33,882 bases of DNA from an uncultured Pseudovibrio sp. (lineage in GTDB: Bacteria > Pseudomonadota > Alphaproteobacteria > Rhizobiales > Stappiaceae), in NCBI GenBank assembly GCA_947502585.1, contig CANNAV010000032.1, positions 1 to 33,882 of the forward strand, written 5' to 3'. Below are positions 7,474 through 16,181 of the stretch, one piece after another. The position numbers were made by a program, and so were the translations under genes. Under the pieces are notes generated by a model. That model did no database searches. It saw nothing but the letters and a program-made list of their open reading frames with translations, and was not told the origin of the DNA. Every line of letters begins with the position of its first letter. Position 1 is the stretch's first letter.

Positions 7474-8484
7474 TTAAGGTTGTATTTCCGCCAGTTGATG
7501 GAGTTCCGGAAGGGCTCTGCAGGTGGTTTCATAGCCGACGCGAATTGCTTCTTCACCGCGATGGAAATCAAACAGGCCCAGATGAGAGAGGCGCAGTGTC
7601 AGAATGTTGTCTGGGGGGTCACCTGCAAGACGTGAGCGCCCAATCCTGTCCTGAATGATATTGTAGCTGTCCATCATCACGCCGGAGATGCCCGGTAATC
7701 CTTTTGGCTTCCCGCCGAATATCTGGCGTCGTAGCATTCGTTTGAGTGTCCCGCCCGGGTCTTTTTGCATCTTACTGTCTATCTCCGGAATCATATCCTT
7801 CGGGATTGGGGGGAGTTCATGGACAACTGTGGAGCCACGGCCGAATGTATCGGAGTTGAGGTTAACTGCGATCACAGCTCGCGCACCCATTGCGCGGCAG
7901 ACGGACACCGGGACTGGATTGACCAGTGCACCATCGACAAGCCAGCGCCCTCCATAAGCGACGGGTTCGAACACGCCGGGAAGGGACGTGGAACAACGCA
8001 TTGCCTGTGTGAGCAGACCCTTCTTAAGCCAGATTTCGTGGCCGGTTCCCAGCTCTGTTGCAACAGCTGCAAACGGTCGATCCAGGTCCTCGATCATTAT
8101 ACCGCCGAAATGGCCTTCGAATAATGAGAGGATCTTCTTGCCTGAGATGAGGCCGGAACCGCCAAAGGAAAGATCGACCATGCTGAACACCCGGCGGCGA
8201 GAAAGTGAGACGACCCATTCTTCAAGTTGGTCCAGCTTGCCACAGAGATAACATCCACCGACGACAGCACCAATTGAGGTACCAGCGATAAAGTCCAGCT
8301 GGATGCCTGCTTCTGAGAGGGCTTTGAGAACGCCGATATGTGCCCAGCCGCGAGCTGCACCGCCGCCAAGAGCCAGTCCGATGCCTGGTGTGATCTCTGG
8401 TTCTGGTGTGGTGGACGGTGCTTCGGGCTCTTCTGCAGGTTGTTTGCTGTTTGGCCATAGAGGCAGATTTTGCAGCATCGACAT
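7474..8484 (-). CDS. Patatin-like phospholipase family protein
   Basis: Serine lipid acyl hydrolase of the bacterial patatin/RssA type. Motifs: oxyanion-hole glycines LGGGAARG (39-46), nucleophile Ser70 in GTSIG, and dyad Asp184 in VDGALVNP. The 336 residues comprise a proline/glutamate-rich N-terminal 30, the patatin domain (about 35-210) and a C-terminal region of about 125 residues. There is no signal peptide, so it is cytosolic or membrane-peripheral. The natural lipid substrate is unknown. Two in-frame ATGs lie at 8484 and 8478. GGGAAG sits directly before the first and six bases before the second, so the second may be the true start. It follows folE-hisI on the same strand, about 100 bases on, a common alphaproteobacterial order. 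Confidence 0.93.
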   Translation of the reverse strand: MSMLQNLPLWPNSKQPAEEPEAPSTTPEPEITPGIGLALGGGAARGWAHIGVLKALSEAGIQLDFIAGTSIGAVVGGCYLCGKLDQLEEWVVSLSRRRVFSMVDLSFGGSGLISGKKILSLFEGHFGGIMIEDLDRPFAAVATELGTGHEIWLKKGLLTQAMRCSTSLPGVFEPVAYGGRWLVDGALVNPVPVSVCRAMGARAVIAVNLNSDTFGRGSTVVHELPPIPKDMIPEIDSKMQKDPGGTLKRMLRRQIFGGKPKGLPGISGVMMDSYNIIQDRIGRSRLAGDPPDNILTLRLSHLGLFDFHRGEEAIRVGYETTCRALPELHQLAEIQP

Positions 8485-8582
8485 CTTCCCGACTGTCTTT
8501 CAACGGTTGATTAATCAAAATTACCTTAGGGTAACTATGCTACTTAAACCTATAAAAAGACTGAATCGCGGCACTGCGGAAT

Positions 8583-9053
8583 CTATTGTTTATTCCCGTA
8601 AACTTCTTGGGGGTCATAGACCGGAGCGATTTCTGTCTTCTCCAGCCAGACGTCACCTGTTTCGTTTCTTTTAACTTTCCGGAAAAAACAGGAGCGGTAG
8701 CCGACGTGACATGTTGCACCATTGCCGTGCACCTTGACGCGCAGCCATATGGCGTCCTGATCGCAATCAGTCAGGATTTCAATGACTTCCTGGACCTGAC
8801 CTGAAGTGCCGCCCTTTTTCCAGTACTCTTGCCTGGAGCGGCTCCAGTACCACGCTTCCCCGGTTTCAATTGTTCGACGCAGACTCTCGGTGTTCATATA
8901 ACCTACCATGAGTAGCTCACCGCTCTCGAATTCGGTGACTGCAGCCGCGATCAGGCCGTTTTCATCAAATTTTGGGCAGAACTCATTGCCCTGCTCAATT
9001 GCTTTTTTGTCAGCACGCGGCGCGAAGCCGCCGACTTTAATATTCGTCGACAT
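8583..9053 (-). CDS. hisI: Phosphoribosyl-AMP cyclohydrolase
   Basis: Opens the adenine ring of phosphoribosyl-AMP in the third step of histidine synthesis; a cytosolic dimeric zinc/magnesium enzyme. Diagnostic segments: [15 protein letters not shown] (substrate binding), [11 protein letters not shown] (metal-binding Asp residues plus zinc Cys) and [13 protein letters not shown] (zinc cysteines). The 156 residues are of the stand-alone HisI form, without a fused HisE pyrophosphohydrolase. The ATG is 34 bases after the folE stop, so the two genes are very likely one transcript. Alphaproteobacteria often keep hisI apart from the main his cluster beside folE. Confidence 0.97.
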   Translation of the reverse strand: MSTNIKVGGFAPRADKKAIEQGNEFCPKFDENGLIAAAVTEFESGELLMVGYMNTESLRRTIETGEAWYWSRSRQEYWKKGGTSGQVQEVIEILTDCDQDAIWLRVKVHGNGATCHVGYRSCFFRKVKRNETGDVWLEKTEIAPVYDPQEVYGNKQ

Positions 9054-9087
9054 GAAATGCTCGAAATTTGTGATGAGTGGCCCAAGC

Positions 9088-9720
9088 TTACGAACGGGCC
9101 ATTGTCATAAAGCGTACCTGTTCAGATGCGTTATCTTCAAAAACACCTGAGAAACGGTTGGTGAGTGTTGATACACCATGTTTTTGAATGCCACGCATGG
9201 ACATGCACTGGTGTTCTGCCTCAATCATGACGGCAACGCCACGAGGGGCCAGATATTCTTCCAGTGCTGTCGCGATCTGAACGGTCAGATGTTCCTGTGT
9301 CTGAAGGCGACGTGCGTATATTTCTACAACACGTGCGATCTTGGAAAGGCCGACAACGGCATGATCCGGATAATAAGCAATGTGCGCTTTTCCGGTGAAC
9401 GGCAGCACATGATGCTCGCAGAACGAAGTGAATGAGATATTTTTCAGCAGCACAATATCATTGTAGCCGCCGACTTCTTCGAAGGTACGTTCCAAATGCT
9501 CGCGAGGATCCTCTTTGTATCCAGAGAAAAGATCTTCGTAGGCTTTTACTACGCGTTTTGGCGTATCCAGCAGTCCTTCACGTTCGGTATCGTCACCGAT
9601 CCATTGAAGAAGTACGCGCGCAGCGGCCTCAGCTTCAGCCCGGCTGGGGCGGTTGGGGAATTTGTTGTCTTCTGTAGCCGCGGGATCGGTATCTTTAACC
9701 GGTCTCAAAACAGCGTCCAT
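9088..9720 (-). CDS. folE: GTP cyclohydrolase I
   Basis: Converts GTP to 7,8-dihydroneopterin triphosphate, the entry step to tetrahydrofolate and also to queuosine precursors; cytosolic, toroidal multimer. Diagnostic motifs: [12 protein letters not shown] (zinc Cys and catalytic His), [20 protein letters not shown] and [11 protein letters not shown] (second zinc Cys). The open frame extends 31 codons further upstream, to 9813. The ATG at 9720 has GGAGACATAAT directly before it, and the family-like MDAVLRPVK start fits, so 210 residues is chosen. hisI follows at 34 bases. The divergent side faces the NifU-like gene across about 410 bases. Confidence 0.97.
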   Translation of the reverse strand: MDAVLRPVKDTDPAATEDNKFPNRPSRAEAEAAARVLLQWIGDDTEREGLLDTPKRVVKAYEDLFSGYKEDPREHLERTFEEVGGYNDIVLLKNISFTSFCEHHVLPFTGKAHIAYYPDHAVVGLSKIARVVEIYARRLQTQEHLTVQIATALEEYLAPRGVAVMIEAEHQCMSMRGIQKHGVSTLTNRFSGVFEDNASEQVRFMTMARS

Positions 9721-10134
9721 ATTATGTCTCCAACAATGCGCAGGGATGAGTGCAAATTGAGCCGTACTTCTCTTAAATAAACACTGGACCCGCCATAGGT
9801 TCCTGCGCAACAACTATTTTTATCAGCCTGTTTTCAGTTCAGGTTCTTTCCATTGTCATACGCAAATCTGTATCTTACCTGAGGAGATGCGAGTATGGCG
9901 CAGGGTATAAACTTCGACAACCCTTTTAGAAAGCCAATAAAATGGCACCTATGGTTTCTCCCAGGCAATGTGTGCTAGATTGCGATATTCTGCTTTTGAC
10001 CTCTGGCAAGGTCTCGTCAGCACAACCTATATAGGATAGATGTCTTGGTTAGGAAAGGGTATTCCCTTATTACTGAGTGATCTAGGGTGCTTTAAGTTAT
10101 AAAGCGATTGTCAGAATAGTAGCCAGAGTTTTGC
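9721..10134. other. Divergent intergenic region folE / NifU-like gene
   Basis: A region of 414 bases carrying the promoters of folE (minus) and of the NifU-like gene (plus). Apart from the small ORF at 9895-9978 nothing coding was seen. No riboswitch fold was recognised upstream of folE. Confidence 0.45.
9895..9978 (+). CDS. Possible 27-residue small protein
   Basis: A short frame, MAQGINFDNPFRKPIKWHL followed by WFLPGNVC, with GAGGAG eight bases before its ATG, a better ribosome binding site than that of the NifU-like gene downstream. The peptide is rich in aromatic and basic residues and has a central PFRKPIKWHLWF stretch. It could be a genuine small protein, a leader peptide for the downstream gene 157 bases away, or chance. 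No family was recognised and no regulatory stop-start architecture was seen. Confidence 0.3.
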   Translation: MAQGINFDNPFRKPIKWHLWFLPGNVC

Positions 10135-10569
10135 ATGTTGGACGACATTTACAATACTAAGATCCTTGAATTTGCGGGAAATATTCCTCTTTTGGGACAC
10201 CTTGATGTTCCGCAAGCCAAGGCAAAAGCACACTCTCGACTTTGTGGTTCGACGGTGAGTGTTGAAGTTTGTGTAACCGATGGTCTGATATCCTCTTTTG
10301 CGCAGGACGTAAAAGCGTGCGCGCTCGGACAAGCGTCAGCCTCTATTTTGGGCGAACATGTTATTGGGGCTGCACCCTCTGAAATTCGAGAGGCTTATGC
10401 GCAGCTCCATGCGATGTTGAAGGAAAACGGGCCACCACCGACCGGTCGCTTTGCTGATCTGTCCTTTCTTCAACCCGTACGCGACTACAAAGCGCGTCAT
10501 GCGTCCACCATGCTTGCGTTTGACGCCCTGGTGAAAGCGCTTGATAATGTTGAAGGTACCGTTGCTTAA
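10135..10569 (+). CDS. NifU/IscU-like iron-sulfur scaffold family protein
   Basis: A 144-residue protein with the NifU-N/IscU fold pattern: RLCGSTVSVEVCVTDG (Cys37, Cys46) and VKACALGQASASILG (Cys62). These correspond to the first two scaffold cysteines of IscU. The third scaffold cysteine is absent; the equivalent region reads DYKARHASTMLAFDALVKAL, with His in the likely position. This divergent form is frequent in alphaproteobacteria and usually sits beside yidD, as here. A role in Fe-S cluster assembly is a family label, not shown for this subgroup. The ribosome binding site is weak. yidD starts 11 bases after the stop, so the two are co-transcribed. Confidence 0.85.
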   Translation: MLDDIYNTKILEFAGNIPLLGHLDVPQAKAKAHSRLCGSTVSVEVCVTDGLISSFAQDVKACALGQASASILGEHVIGAAPSEIREAYAQLHAMLKENGPPPTGRFADLSFLQPVRDYKARHASTMLAFDALVKALDNVEGTVA

Positions 10570-10580
10570 GGCAAATTGAG

Positions 10581-10940
10581 ATGTGTAAGCCCGAACCACT
10601 CCCTAGCGAAAGGCCTGCCAGTCTGATGGCGCGGGTTGGGACCGGGATTATCTGGATTTACCAGCATAGTTTGTCGTTGATACTCGGGCGTGCGTGCCGA
10701 TATCAGCCTTCCTGCTCACATTATACAGCTGAGGCGATGATGCGTTTCGGTTTCTGGCGTGGTGGCTGGATTGGGTTTTCGCGGATTATCCGTTGTAATC
10801 CATATGGGGCAAGCGGGTATGACCCTGTTCCTGCAAGTTTGCCCGAGCATTCCAGATGGTATTTGCCCTGGCGCTACGGACACTGGAGCGGACGTCATAT
10901 AGATCCAAAAACACGTTTTAATACAGAGGGTAGAAGATGA
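10581..10940 (+). CDS. yidD: Membrane protein insertion efficiency factor YidD
   Basis: A small membrane-associated protein that assists YidC-dependent insertion of inner-membrane proteins. The family signature is clear: IIWIYQHSLSLILGRACRYQ and PSCSHYTAEAMMRFGFWRG with the conserved cysteines, then RIIRCNPYGASGYDPVP. At 119 residues it is a little longer than the about 80-residue core because of a basic C-terminal tail (WRYGHWSGRHIDPKTRFNTEG). It has no cleavable signal; an amphipathic N-terminus is expected at the inner face of the membrane. In many bacteria yidD lies in the rnpA-yidC cluster; here it follows the NifU-like gene, the alphaproteobacterial arrangement. Confidence 0.95.
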   Translation: MCKPEPLPSERPASLMARVGTGIIWIYQHSLSLILGRACRYQPSCSHYTAEAMMRFGFWRGGWIGFSRIIRCNPYGASGYDPVPASLPEHSRWYLPWRYGHWSGRHIDPKTRFNTEGRR

Positions 10941-11072
10941 TTCTGCTCCTGGGGAGAGGTGGACTGCTTTCTTCTGCGGCCGGTCAGGGCGGACCCACCG
11001 TCTTCCGTAACCTGTTGCCGCCAGACCGGATGAATGAGCAGGATCGCGCTGTTTCCCAGGATTGCTCCGTTT

Positions 11073-11423
11073 TCACTCGTTTTGCTGCTTGTATTCCGGC
11101 AGCAGCTTGGTGGGGCTTTGAGACTTCTGAGAGAACTGCGGGTGAAAACCTCCTTTGTCTTCATGGCTTTGCTTGCTATCGTCAGCGGATGGCTCTTTTG
11201 TCGGTTCAGATGATACAGGCATGTTTCGCGGATCGTTTAATTGATATTCGGGCATGTCAATCATCATGGAAGAACCGTCCGGTAAGCCATCGGCTTGAGG
11301 CTCGGTACTCCCAGAGGTTCCCAGAGATGGTTCAACAGATATCTGAGTGTGAGCAGGAAGCGCCCCGGACGCCAGAGCCAGCCCGATGACGACAAGATGC
11401 GTGGAAAGCCAGTACCTGCTCAT
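11073..11423 (-). CDS. Hypothetical small exported protein
   Basis: A 116-residue frame that begins MSRYWLSTHLVVIGLALASG and ends its hydrophobic stretch at ALPAHT, a typical signal peptide with cleavage near 25. The mature part is hydrophilic and low-complexity, rich in Ser, Pro, Glu and Lys, with no cysteine, so a disordered periplasmic protein is expected. The ATG has AAAGG six bases upstream. No family was recognised. A + frame (10937-11389) overlaps it and touches the yidD stop codon, but its product has no coherent features. I prefer the minus-strand gene because of its signal peptide and ribosome binding site. Confidence 0.55.
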   Translation of the reverse strand: MSRYWLSTHLVVIGLALASGALPAHTQISVEPSLGTSGSTEPQADGLPDGSSMMIDMPEYQLNDPRNMPVSSEPTKEPSADDSKQSHEDKGGFHPQFSQKSQSPTKLLPEYKQQNE

Positions 11424-11685
11424 TTGATTGCCTTTGAATGATCAGTTTGGCGCTCACTCAAATACAGAAACTCATAATTTCGTTTAAAGGTAATGGCTTA
11501 ATGTCGATTTAGGTCCAGTTACCTGCCGTAGTTCCCGGTTACTGGCTTAACAAAAAGCTATCTGCTTGTGATGAAATTTGAGTATGAGCAAGGCATTTGT
11601 TTGCATGGGTGGGGCAGTGTTGTTCACAGATTGCGGGCCAAAAACGGTTTTTCCTATGTTTTCCAACTCAAATTTCAAAGGAGCG
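11424..11685. other. Intergenic region upstream of tRNA-Tyr
   Basis: No credible gene. An imperfect inverted repeat CCAGTTACC (11515-11523) and GGTTACTGG (11537-11545) is present. Open frames crossing into the tRNA are artefacts. Confidence 0.45.
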
Positions 11686-11714
11686 TTGACAAGAGGGACC
11701 CAAATGAAGATAAC
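11686..11714 (+). promoter_or_regulatory. Probable sigma-70-type promoter of tRNA-Tyr
   Basis: A consensus TTGACA (11686-11691) is followed after 17 bases by GATAAC (11709-11714). The expected start is about 30 bases before the mature tRNA 5' end. The perfect -35 and correct spacing make this the clearest promoter in the window. Confidence 0.6.
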
Positions 11715-11751
11715 CCGTCCTCAAACGGCGCCGCCAACCTGGCAATGCGAC

Positions 11752-11836
11752 GGAGGAGTGCCCGAGTGGCTAAAGGGGGCGGACTGTAAATCCGCTGGCT
11801 ATGCCTACGTTGGTTCGAATCCAACCTCCTCCACCA
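11752..11836 (+). tRNA. tRNA-Tyr (GTA anticodon)
   Basis: An 85-base class II tRNA with a long variable arm. Acceptor GGAGGAG (11752-11758) pairs with CTCCTCC (11826-11832), followed by discriminator A and an encoded CCA (11834-11836). The anticodon stem GCGGA/TCCGC encloses CTGTAAA with GTA at 11786-11788, reading Tyr codons. The T arm has TTGG-TTCGAAT-CCAA. A T-rich tail follows directly. Confidence 0.97.
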
Positions 11837-11875
11837 TTTTTCCTTAATAAAATTAGTTAATTACGGTAGAGAGGC

Positions 11876-12298
11876 ATGTCTGTTGAAGATTTTGAAGACC
11901 TCCCGCGTTACGCTTTTGGTGACAGTCCTGAAATGGCTGATCAATTGCTTGATCTTGTGTTGAATGGAACCAAGACGGCAACGTGTGGTGATTTGCTGTC
12001 CTATGAAAAGGAAGGGGAGCCGCTTCCCCAACCGGGTGACCGGTTTGTGATCCTGGACGGTAAAGGGTATGAAGCCTGCGTTATAGAACTGGTGACTGTT
12101 GATGTGCGCCGGTTTGATGAGGTTGATGAGGTCTGGGCCGTGCTGGAAGGCGAAGGCGACCTGAGCCTTAAGTTCTGGCAGGATGGGCATCAGAACTTCT
12201 TTGAGCGGAATGGTGTCTTTGCCCGGGATATGAAACTGGTATGTGAATATTTTCAGTTGGTGAAAATCTTTGAACGCGATCAGGCTAAGCCGAATTAA
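11876..12298 (+). CDS. ASCH domain-containing protein
   Basis: A 140-residue cytosolic protein of the ASCH family (PF04266). It has the N-terminal YAFGDSPEMADQLLDLVLNG followed by TKTATCGDL, where the conserved Lys and Thr line the predicted pocket. The PGDRFVILDGKG strand and the C-terminal FWQDGHQNFFERNG also fit the family. ASCH folds resemble PUA domains and are thought to bind RNA or modified nucleosides. Some relatives are ribonucleases, and the small YqfB type is an N4-acetylcytidine amidohydrolase, but the substrate of this longer subgroup is not known to me. The ATG follows GTAGAGAGGC. It begins 39 bases after tRNA-Tyr and could be read from the tRNA promoter. Its stop overlaps the stop of the converging glycosyltransferase gene. 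Confidence 0.88.
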   Translation: MSVEDFEDLPRYAFGDSPEMADQLLDLVLNGTKTATCGDLLSYEKEGEPLPQPGDRFVILDGKGYEACVIELVTVDVRRFDEVDEVWAVLEGEGDLSLKFWQDGHQNFFERNGVFARDMKLVCEYFQLVKIFERDQAKPN

Positions 12299-13635
12299 GC
12301 TTCTTCAAGCTTTTGTGAGGTTTTCTGTAATCCGGATGACCGTTTGTCCGATGGTGTGCTGTGGCTTTGAATAGCTTGCCAGATGTCCTCTTTAACATTT
12401 TGCCATTGCCGGAGTTCAGCTCTCGAGGGTAGTTCTGCGCGCAAGGCGTCCCTGGTTTTCAATGTGGACTGGATCAGGGTGGCCAGTTCCTCTGCGTTGT
12501 GCGGGTCAAAGTAACAGCAATGGTCTCCGCCAACTTCCGGAATAGAGGTTGCGTTGGAAGCGAGTACAGGCGTCCCCATCCAAAGAGCTTCCCCTACGGG
12601 CAGACCGTATCCTTCAAACAGGCTTGGATACACCAGTGCGATTGCTTCCCTGTAAAGGGCAGTGAGCTCGGCTTGCGTGGGTGACTGGACGATCGTCACG
12701 TATTTTCCAATAGTTGTATATTTCTGATTTTTGTTGAGGCTGGCGAAGGCGCCACTTGGAATGGCGCCTGCACATATGAGCTGCGGCAGAGGTGCCTTTT
12801 CGTCGTGCTCCAGGATGTGCAAGTATGCATCAAAAACAAGTTTTGCATTTTTTCGGTACCGAATATCACCCAGTAACAAAAAGAACCCGTTCTCAGGGCG
12901 TTGCCTGAGCGGGTAGACTGGTTCTGTTTCCTGAAACTCATGCGCCAAATGCACAACGCTTGTGCTTTGAGGGGAAGGGAGTTTTTGCTCTGCCAGGAAC
13001 TTCAGCAGATCGCTTCTCGTGTACTCAGAGTTTGCCAGGATATGCGGTCTTGTGGTGACGGTTCGTCGTAAATGCTCCAGCCATAGTTTTGCGCCAGGGT
13101 CTTCTTCAGGGTTGTTGAGACGCAAAGGTGAGATGTCGTGGATCATGACGTAGACTGGCACATATGGTGCGCGGCTCATCACATACTCTGTCAAACGCCG
13201 GGCTTCTTCCAGGTTTCCTAATGACAAGAAGGGGGCGTCAATGTCGCAGAGAGGTTCGCCAAGAGCTTTACCATCACAAGCGCCAGTGGTTTTATCTGCG
13301 TGTAATTGCAATGTATGCCGTAACTTGTGAAACAGACCTTTGATCTTGCGGTTTTTGTATTTTTCCTGATGGAATGTTTTTACAGGAGCACCCAACAAGT
13401 CAGGCAGGCTGGCCGGGTCAAGACCAGCATCCTGGAACAGTGGATCGGCTTGTAGGCTCACATATTCATTTGTTCGCGCGTCATGGCAGATGAAGGTAAC
13501 TTCAAGGTCGTCCTTATAAAAGCGCCTGGCTGTTTCATAGAGTGTTCTGGTGACGCCATTCGCCTGCAATGAGCCGGAGCGGTTCTGCCTCAGGGTGGTT
13601 AAATCAAAGTAGATCTTTGGCTTTGGCGTTGTCAT
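12295..13635 (-). CDS. Glycosyltransferase family 4 protein
   Basis: A retaining GT-B glycosyltransferase. The C-terminal nucleotide-sugar-binding half shows FFLLLGDIRYRKNAKLVFDA, LVYPSLFEGYGLPVGEALWM with the GT4 E-x7-E motif, and GTPVLASNATSIPEVGG. The N-terminal half begins with KIYFDLTTLRQNRSG and has HILANSEYTRSDLL at the domain junction. At 446 residues it is a normal length, with no membrane segment. Donor and acceptor cannot be inferred. It is isolated from other polysaccharide genes, so the role could be surface glycan or exopolysaccharide. The chosen ATG (MTTPKPK) has GGGAG seven bases upstream; the frame extends to 13674 with no better site. Its stop codon shares TTAA with the ASCH gene. 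Confidence 0.9.
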   Translation of the reverse strand: MTTPKPKIYFDLTTLRQNRSGSLQANGVTRTLYETARRFYKDDLEVTFICHDARTNEYVSLQADPLFQDAGLDPASLPDLLGAPVKTFHQEKYKNRKIKGLFHKLRHTLQLHADKTTGACDGKALGEPLCDIDAPFLSLGNLEEARRLTEYVMSRAPYVPVYVMIHDISPLRLNNPEEDPGAKLWLEHLRRTVTTRPHILANSEYTRSDLLKFLAEQKLPSPQSTSVVHLAHEFQETEPVYPLRQRPENGFFLLLGDIRYRKNAKLVFDAYLHILEHDEKAPLPQLICAGAIPSGAFASLNKNQKYTTIGKYVTIVQSPTQAELTALYREAIALVYPSLFEGYGLPVGEALWMGTPVLASNATSIPEVGGDHCCYFDPHNAEELATLIQSTLKTRDALRAELPSRAELRQWQNVKEDIWQAIQSHSTPSDKRSSGLQKTSQKLEEA

Positions 13636-13934
13636 GCTCAGCTCCCGATAACTAATAGAGTGTGCGTCATGCATTCCTATTGATGGGGTTTGCGAATCCA
13701 GCTGTTGCAGGCAGTATGCGGAGCAATAGGTTGGAAGGCTAGTTAAACCGTTGCTAACCAGTGGTTATTCAAGGTGTGTAGCCTGTCGGTCAGGTTGTCT
13801 CTCCCAATGAAAGCTGAGCTGCGTACACTGAAATTCATCTGGACGCCTGCCTGAGAATTGTTTATTTAGGCAACCCATGATTAACACCAAACCGCTTACC
13901 TGCCTTGTTTGCAGGAGTGAGCTGGAGACCTGAT

Positions 13935-15881
13935 ATGCTGCAATTGATTTTTCCTGACAATTCCGTTCGCGAATATGACGCCGGGTCCACCAGTGCCGAC
14001 GTTGCAGGGAGCATTTCTAAATCTCTCCTGAAAAAAGCTGTTGCTGTCGTAATTGATGGTGAACTGCGTGATCTATCTGATCCTATTGCAACGAATGCTG
14101 CAATTGAATTTGTCACTCGCGATGATCCTCGTGCGCTGGAGTTGATCCGCCACGATGCCGCGCATGTGATGGCAGAGGCTGTACAGGAGCTGTGGCCTGA
14201 TACTCAGGTTACAATCGGCCCTGTTATTGAAAACGGCTTTTACTACGATTTTAAACGTGACGCTCCATTCACACCGGATGACCTGCCGAAAATCGAAAAG
14301 AAGATGCAGCAGATTATTCAGAGGAATGACAGGTTCACCAAGGAAATCTGGAGTCGGAATGAGGCGAAAGAGTACTTTGCTTCTAGGGGGGAAGACTACA
14401 AGGTGGAGCTTGTTGATGCGATCCCTGAGGACGAAACCGTAAAGATCTACAGGCAGGGTCAGTGGCTTGACCTTTGTCGCGGTCCGCATATGGCGTCCAC
14501 CGGTCAGATTGGTCAGGCTTTTAAACTGATGAAAGTTGCAGGTGCTTACTGGCGCGGTGATTCCAATAATGAGATGCTGACCCGCATTTATGGTACTGCC
14601 TGGTCCAATGAAAAGGACCTGAAAGCTTACCTTCATATGCTTGAGGAAGCGGAAAAGCGCGATCACCGTAAGCTGGGCCGCGAAATGGATCTGTACCACT
14701 TCCAGGAGGAAGGTCCAGGTGTTGTTTTCTGGCACCATAAGGGCTGGCAGTTGTTCCGGAACCTGACCAACTATATGCGCCGTCGCCTTGCTGATGACTA
14801 TCAGGAAGTGAATGCACCGCAGATTCTGGATAAGTCGCTTTGGGAAACTTCCGGTCACTGGGAATGGTACCGCGAGAACATGTTTGCGACTGAGACCGAA
14901 GACCACCGCGTCTTTGCTATCAAGCCGATGAACTGTCCTGGTCATGTTCAGATCTTTAAGCATGGCCTGAAGTCCTACCGTGATCTGCCTCTGCGTATGG
15001 CTGAGTTCGGTGCTGTTTCCCGCTATGAGCCTTCTGGTGCGTTACATGGCCTGATGCGGGTTCGTGCGTTTACTCAGGATGATGCGCACATCTTTTGTAC
15101 TGAAGAGCAGATGGCTGCGGAATGCCACAAGATCAACGATCTGATCCTGTCCGTTTATAAGGACTTTGGTTTTGATGAGATTGTTGTGAAGCTCTCAACT
15201 CGCCCTGAAAAGCGTGTTGGTTCTGATGAGGTCTGGGATCACGCTGAAGCTGTTATGGCGGAAGTGCTGAAAGAGATTGAGGCGAAGTCCGGCGGCAAGA
15301 TCAAGACTGGCATTCTTGAAGGTGAAGGTGCGTTCTACGGTCCTAAGTTTGAGTATACTCTGCGCGATGCGATTGGTCGTGAATGGCAATGTGGTACCAC
15401 TCAGGTGGACTTCACCTTGCCAGAGCGCTTTGGCGCATTCTACGTCGATAGTAATGGCGAGAAGAAGCAGCCAGTGATGATCCACCGCGCAATCTGTGGT
15501 TCTGTGGAGCGGTTCCTTGGTATCCTTATTGAGAACTTTGCAGGTCACTTCCCATTGTGGCTTGCGCCTCAGCACTTTGTCGTTGCGGCTATTACTTCTG
15601 ATGCAGATGATTACGCGAAAGAAGTGCATGCAGCACTGAAGAAAGCCGGTTTGCGCGGTGAACTGGATCTTCGCAATGAGAAGATCAACTACAAGGTTCG
15701 TGAGCACTCTCATGCCAAGCTCCCGGTGATTATTGCAGTTGGCAAGCGTGAAGCGGAAGAGAAGACAGTAAGTATACGTCGTCTTGGTTCGCGTAACCAA
15801 ACATCAATGACATTGTGTGAGGCCGTTGCAAGCCTTACTGATGAAGCAACAGCACCAGACCTGAAAGAACAGGTTTCCTGA
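13935..15881 (+). CDS. thrS: Threonyl-tRNA synthetase
   Basis: Charges tRNA-Thr; class II synthetase, cytosolic. Domain order in 648 residues: TGS (about 1-60), the second additional (editing) domain with [11 protein letters not shown] (about 70-215), the catalytic core with [10 protein letters not shown] (zinc Cys), motif 2 around [18 protein letters not shown] and motif 3 around [16 protein letters not shown], then the anticodon-binding domain (about 540-640). The frame opens ten codons earlier at a TTG, but the ATG at 13935 has CTGGAGACC eight bases upstream and gives the normal MLQLIFPDN start. No leader attenuator was recognised upstream. A strong terminator follows. Confidence 0.98.
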   Translation: MLQLIFPDNSVREYDAGSTSADVAGSISKSLLKKAVAVVIDGELRDLSDPIATNAAIEFVTRDDPRALELIRHDAAHVMAEAVQELWPDTQVTIGPVIENGFYYDFKRDAPFTPDDLPKIEKKMQQIIQRNDRFTKEIWSRNEAKEYFASRGEDYKVELVDAIPEDETVKIYRQGQWLDLCRGPHMASTGQIGQAFKLMKVAGAYWRGDSNNEMLTRIYGTAWSNEKDLKAYLHMLEEAEKRDHRKLGREMDLYHFQEEGPGVVFWHHKGWQLFRNLTNYMRRRLADDYQEVNAPQILDKSLWETSGHWEWYRENMFATETEDHRVFAIKPMNCPGHVQIFKHGLKSYRDLPLRMAEFGAVSRYEPSGALHGLMRVRAFTQDDAHIFCTEEQMAAECHKINDLILSVYKDFGFDEIVVKLSTRPEKRVGSDEVWDHAEAVMAEVLKEIEAKSGGKIKTGILEGEGAFYGPKFEYTLRDAIGREWQCGTTQVDFTLPERFGAFYVDSNGEKKQPVMIHRAICGSVERFLGILIENFAGHFPLWLAPQHFVVAAITSDADDYAKEVHAALKKAGLRGELDLRNEKINYKVREHSHAKLPVIIAVGKREAEEKTVSIRRLGSRNQTSMTLCEAVASLTDEATAPDLKEQVS

Positions 15882-15905
15882 TTCTACACGCTGAATTAAA
15901 TCTTG

Positions 15906-15945
15906 AAGGCTGACAGCAAATTTCTGGTGTCAGCCTTTTCTTTTT
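15906..15945 (+). terminator. Intrinsic terminator after thrS
   Basis: AAGGCTGACA pairs perfectly with TGTCAGCCTT around a 12-base loop, followed by TTCTTTTT. It ends the thrS transcript 25 bases after its stop. Confidence 0.9.
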
Positions 15946-16181
15946 GGTCTCGCTGTAGCCTGAACTTCACGTCACTTGCGAAGGCTTACAAAGGCAGCTC
16001 TGAAGAAAATGAGCTATGTGAAGTGAGGATTGCCGTGAAACACGCGGATTTAAGCTGTGCTATTATACTCCCGCCTCTGCAAAACCTGAAAAGTGCAATG
16101 TAACTTTCCTGGCCAAAACGCCTGATATCTCCGAAACCATTCTTATCTAAATATTCGGGTTTTCGAAGGAGCTGAGTATAT
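15946..16181. other. Non-coding stretch before acyltransferase remnant
   Basis: No convincing gene. It may include further, unrecognisable sequence of the decayed acyltransferase gene that becomes legible from 16182. Confidence 0.35.

Noticed and set aside
10937-11389. 150-codon + frame overlapping the yidD stop codon
   Set aside because: No recognisable domain, and it is antisense to a frame with a signal peptide and a ribosome binding site.
11578-11847. 89-codon + frame ending in GGVPEWLKGADCKSAGYAY
   Set aside because: This is the translated tRNA-Tyr, a well-known spurious ORF; the tRNA is certain.
14073-14963. Long minus frame of 296 codons inside thrS
   Set aside because: Antisense shadow of a highly conserved synthetase; no protein-like features.
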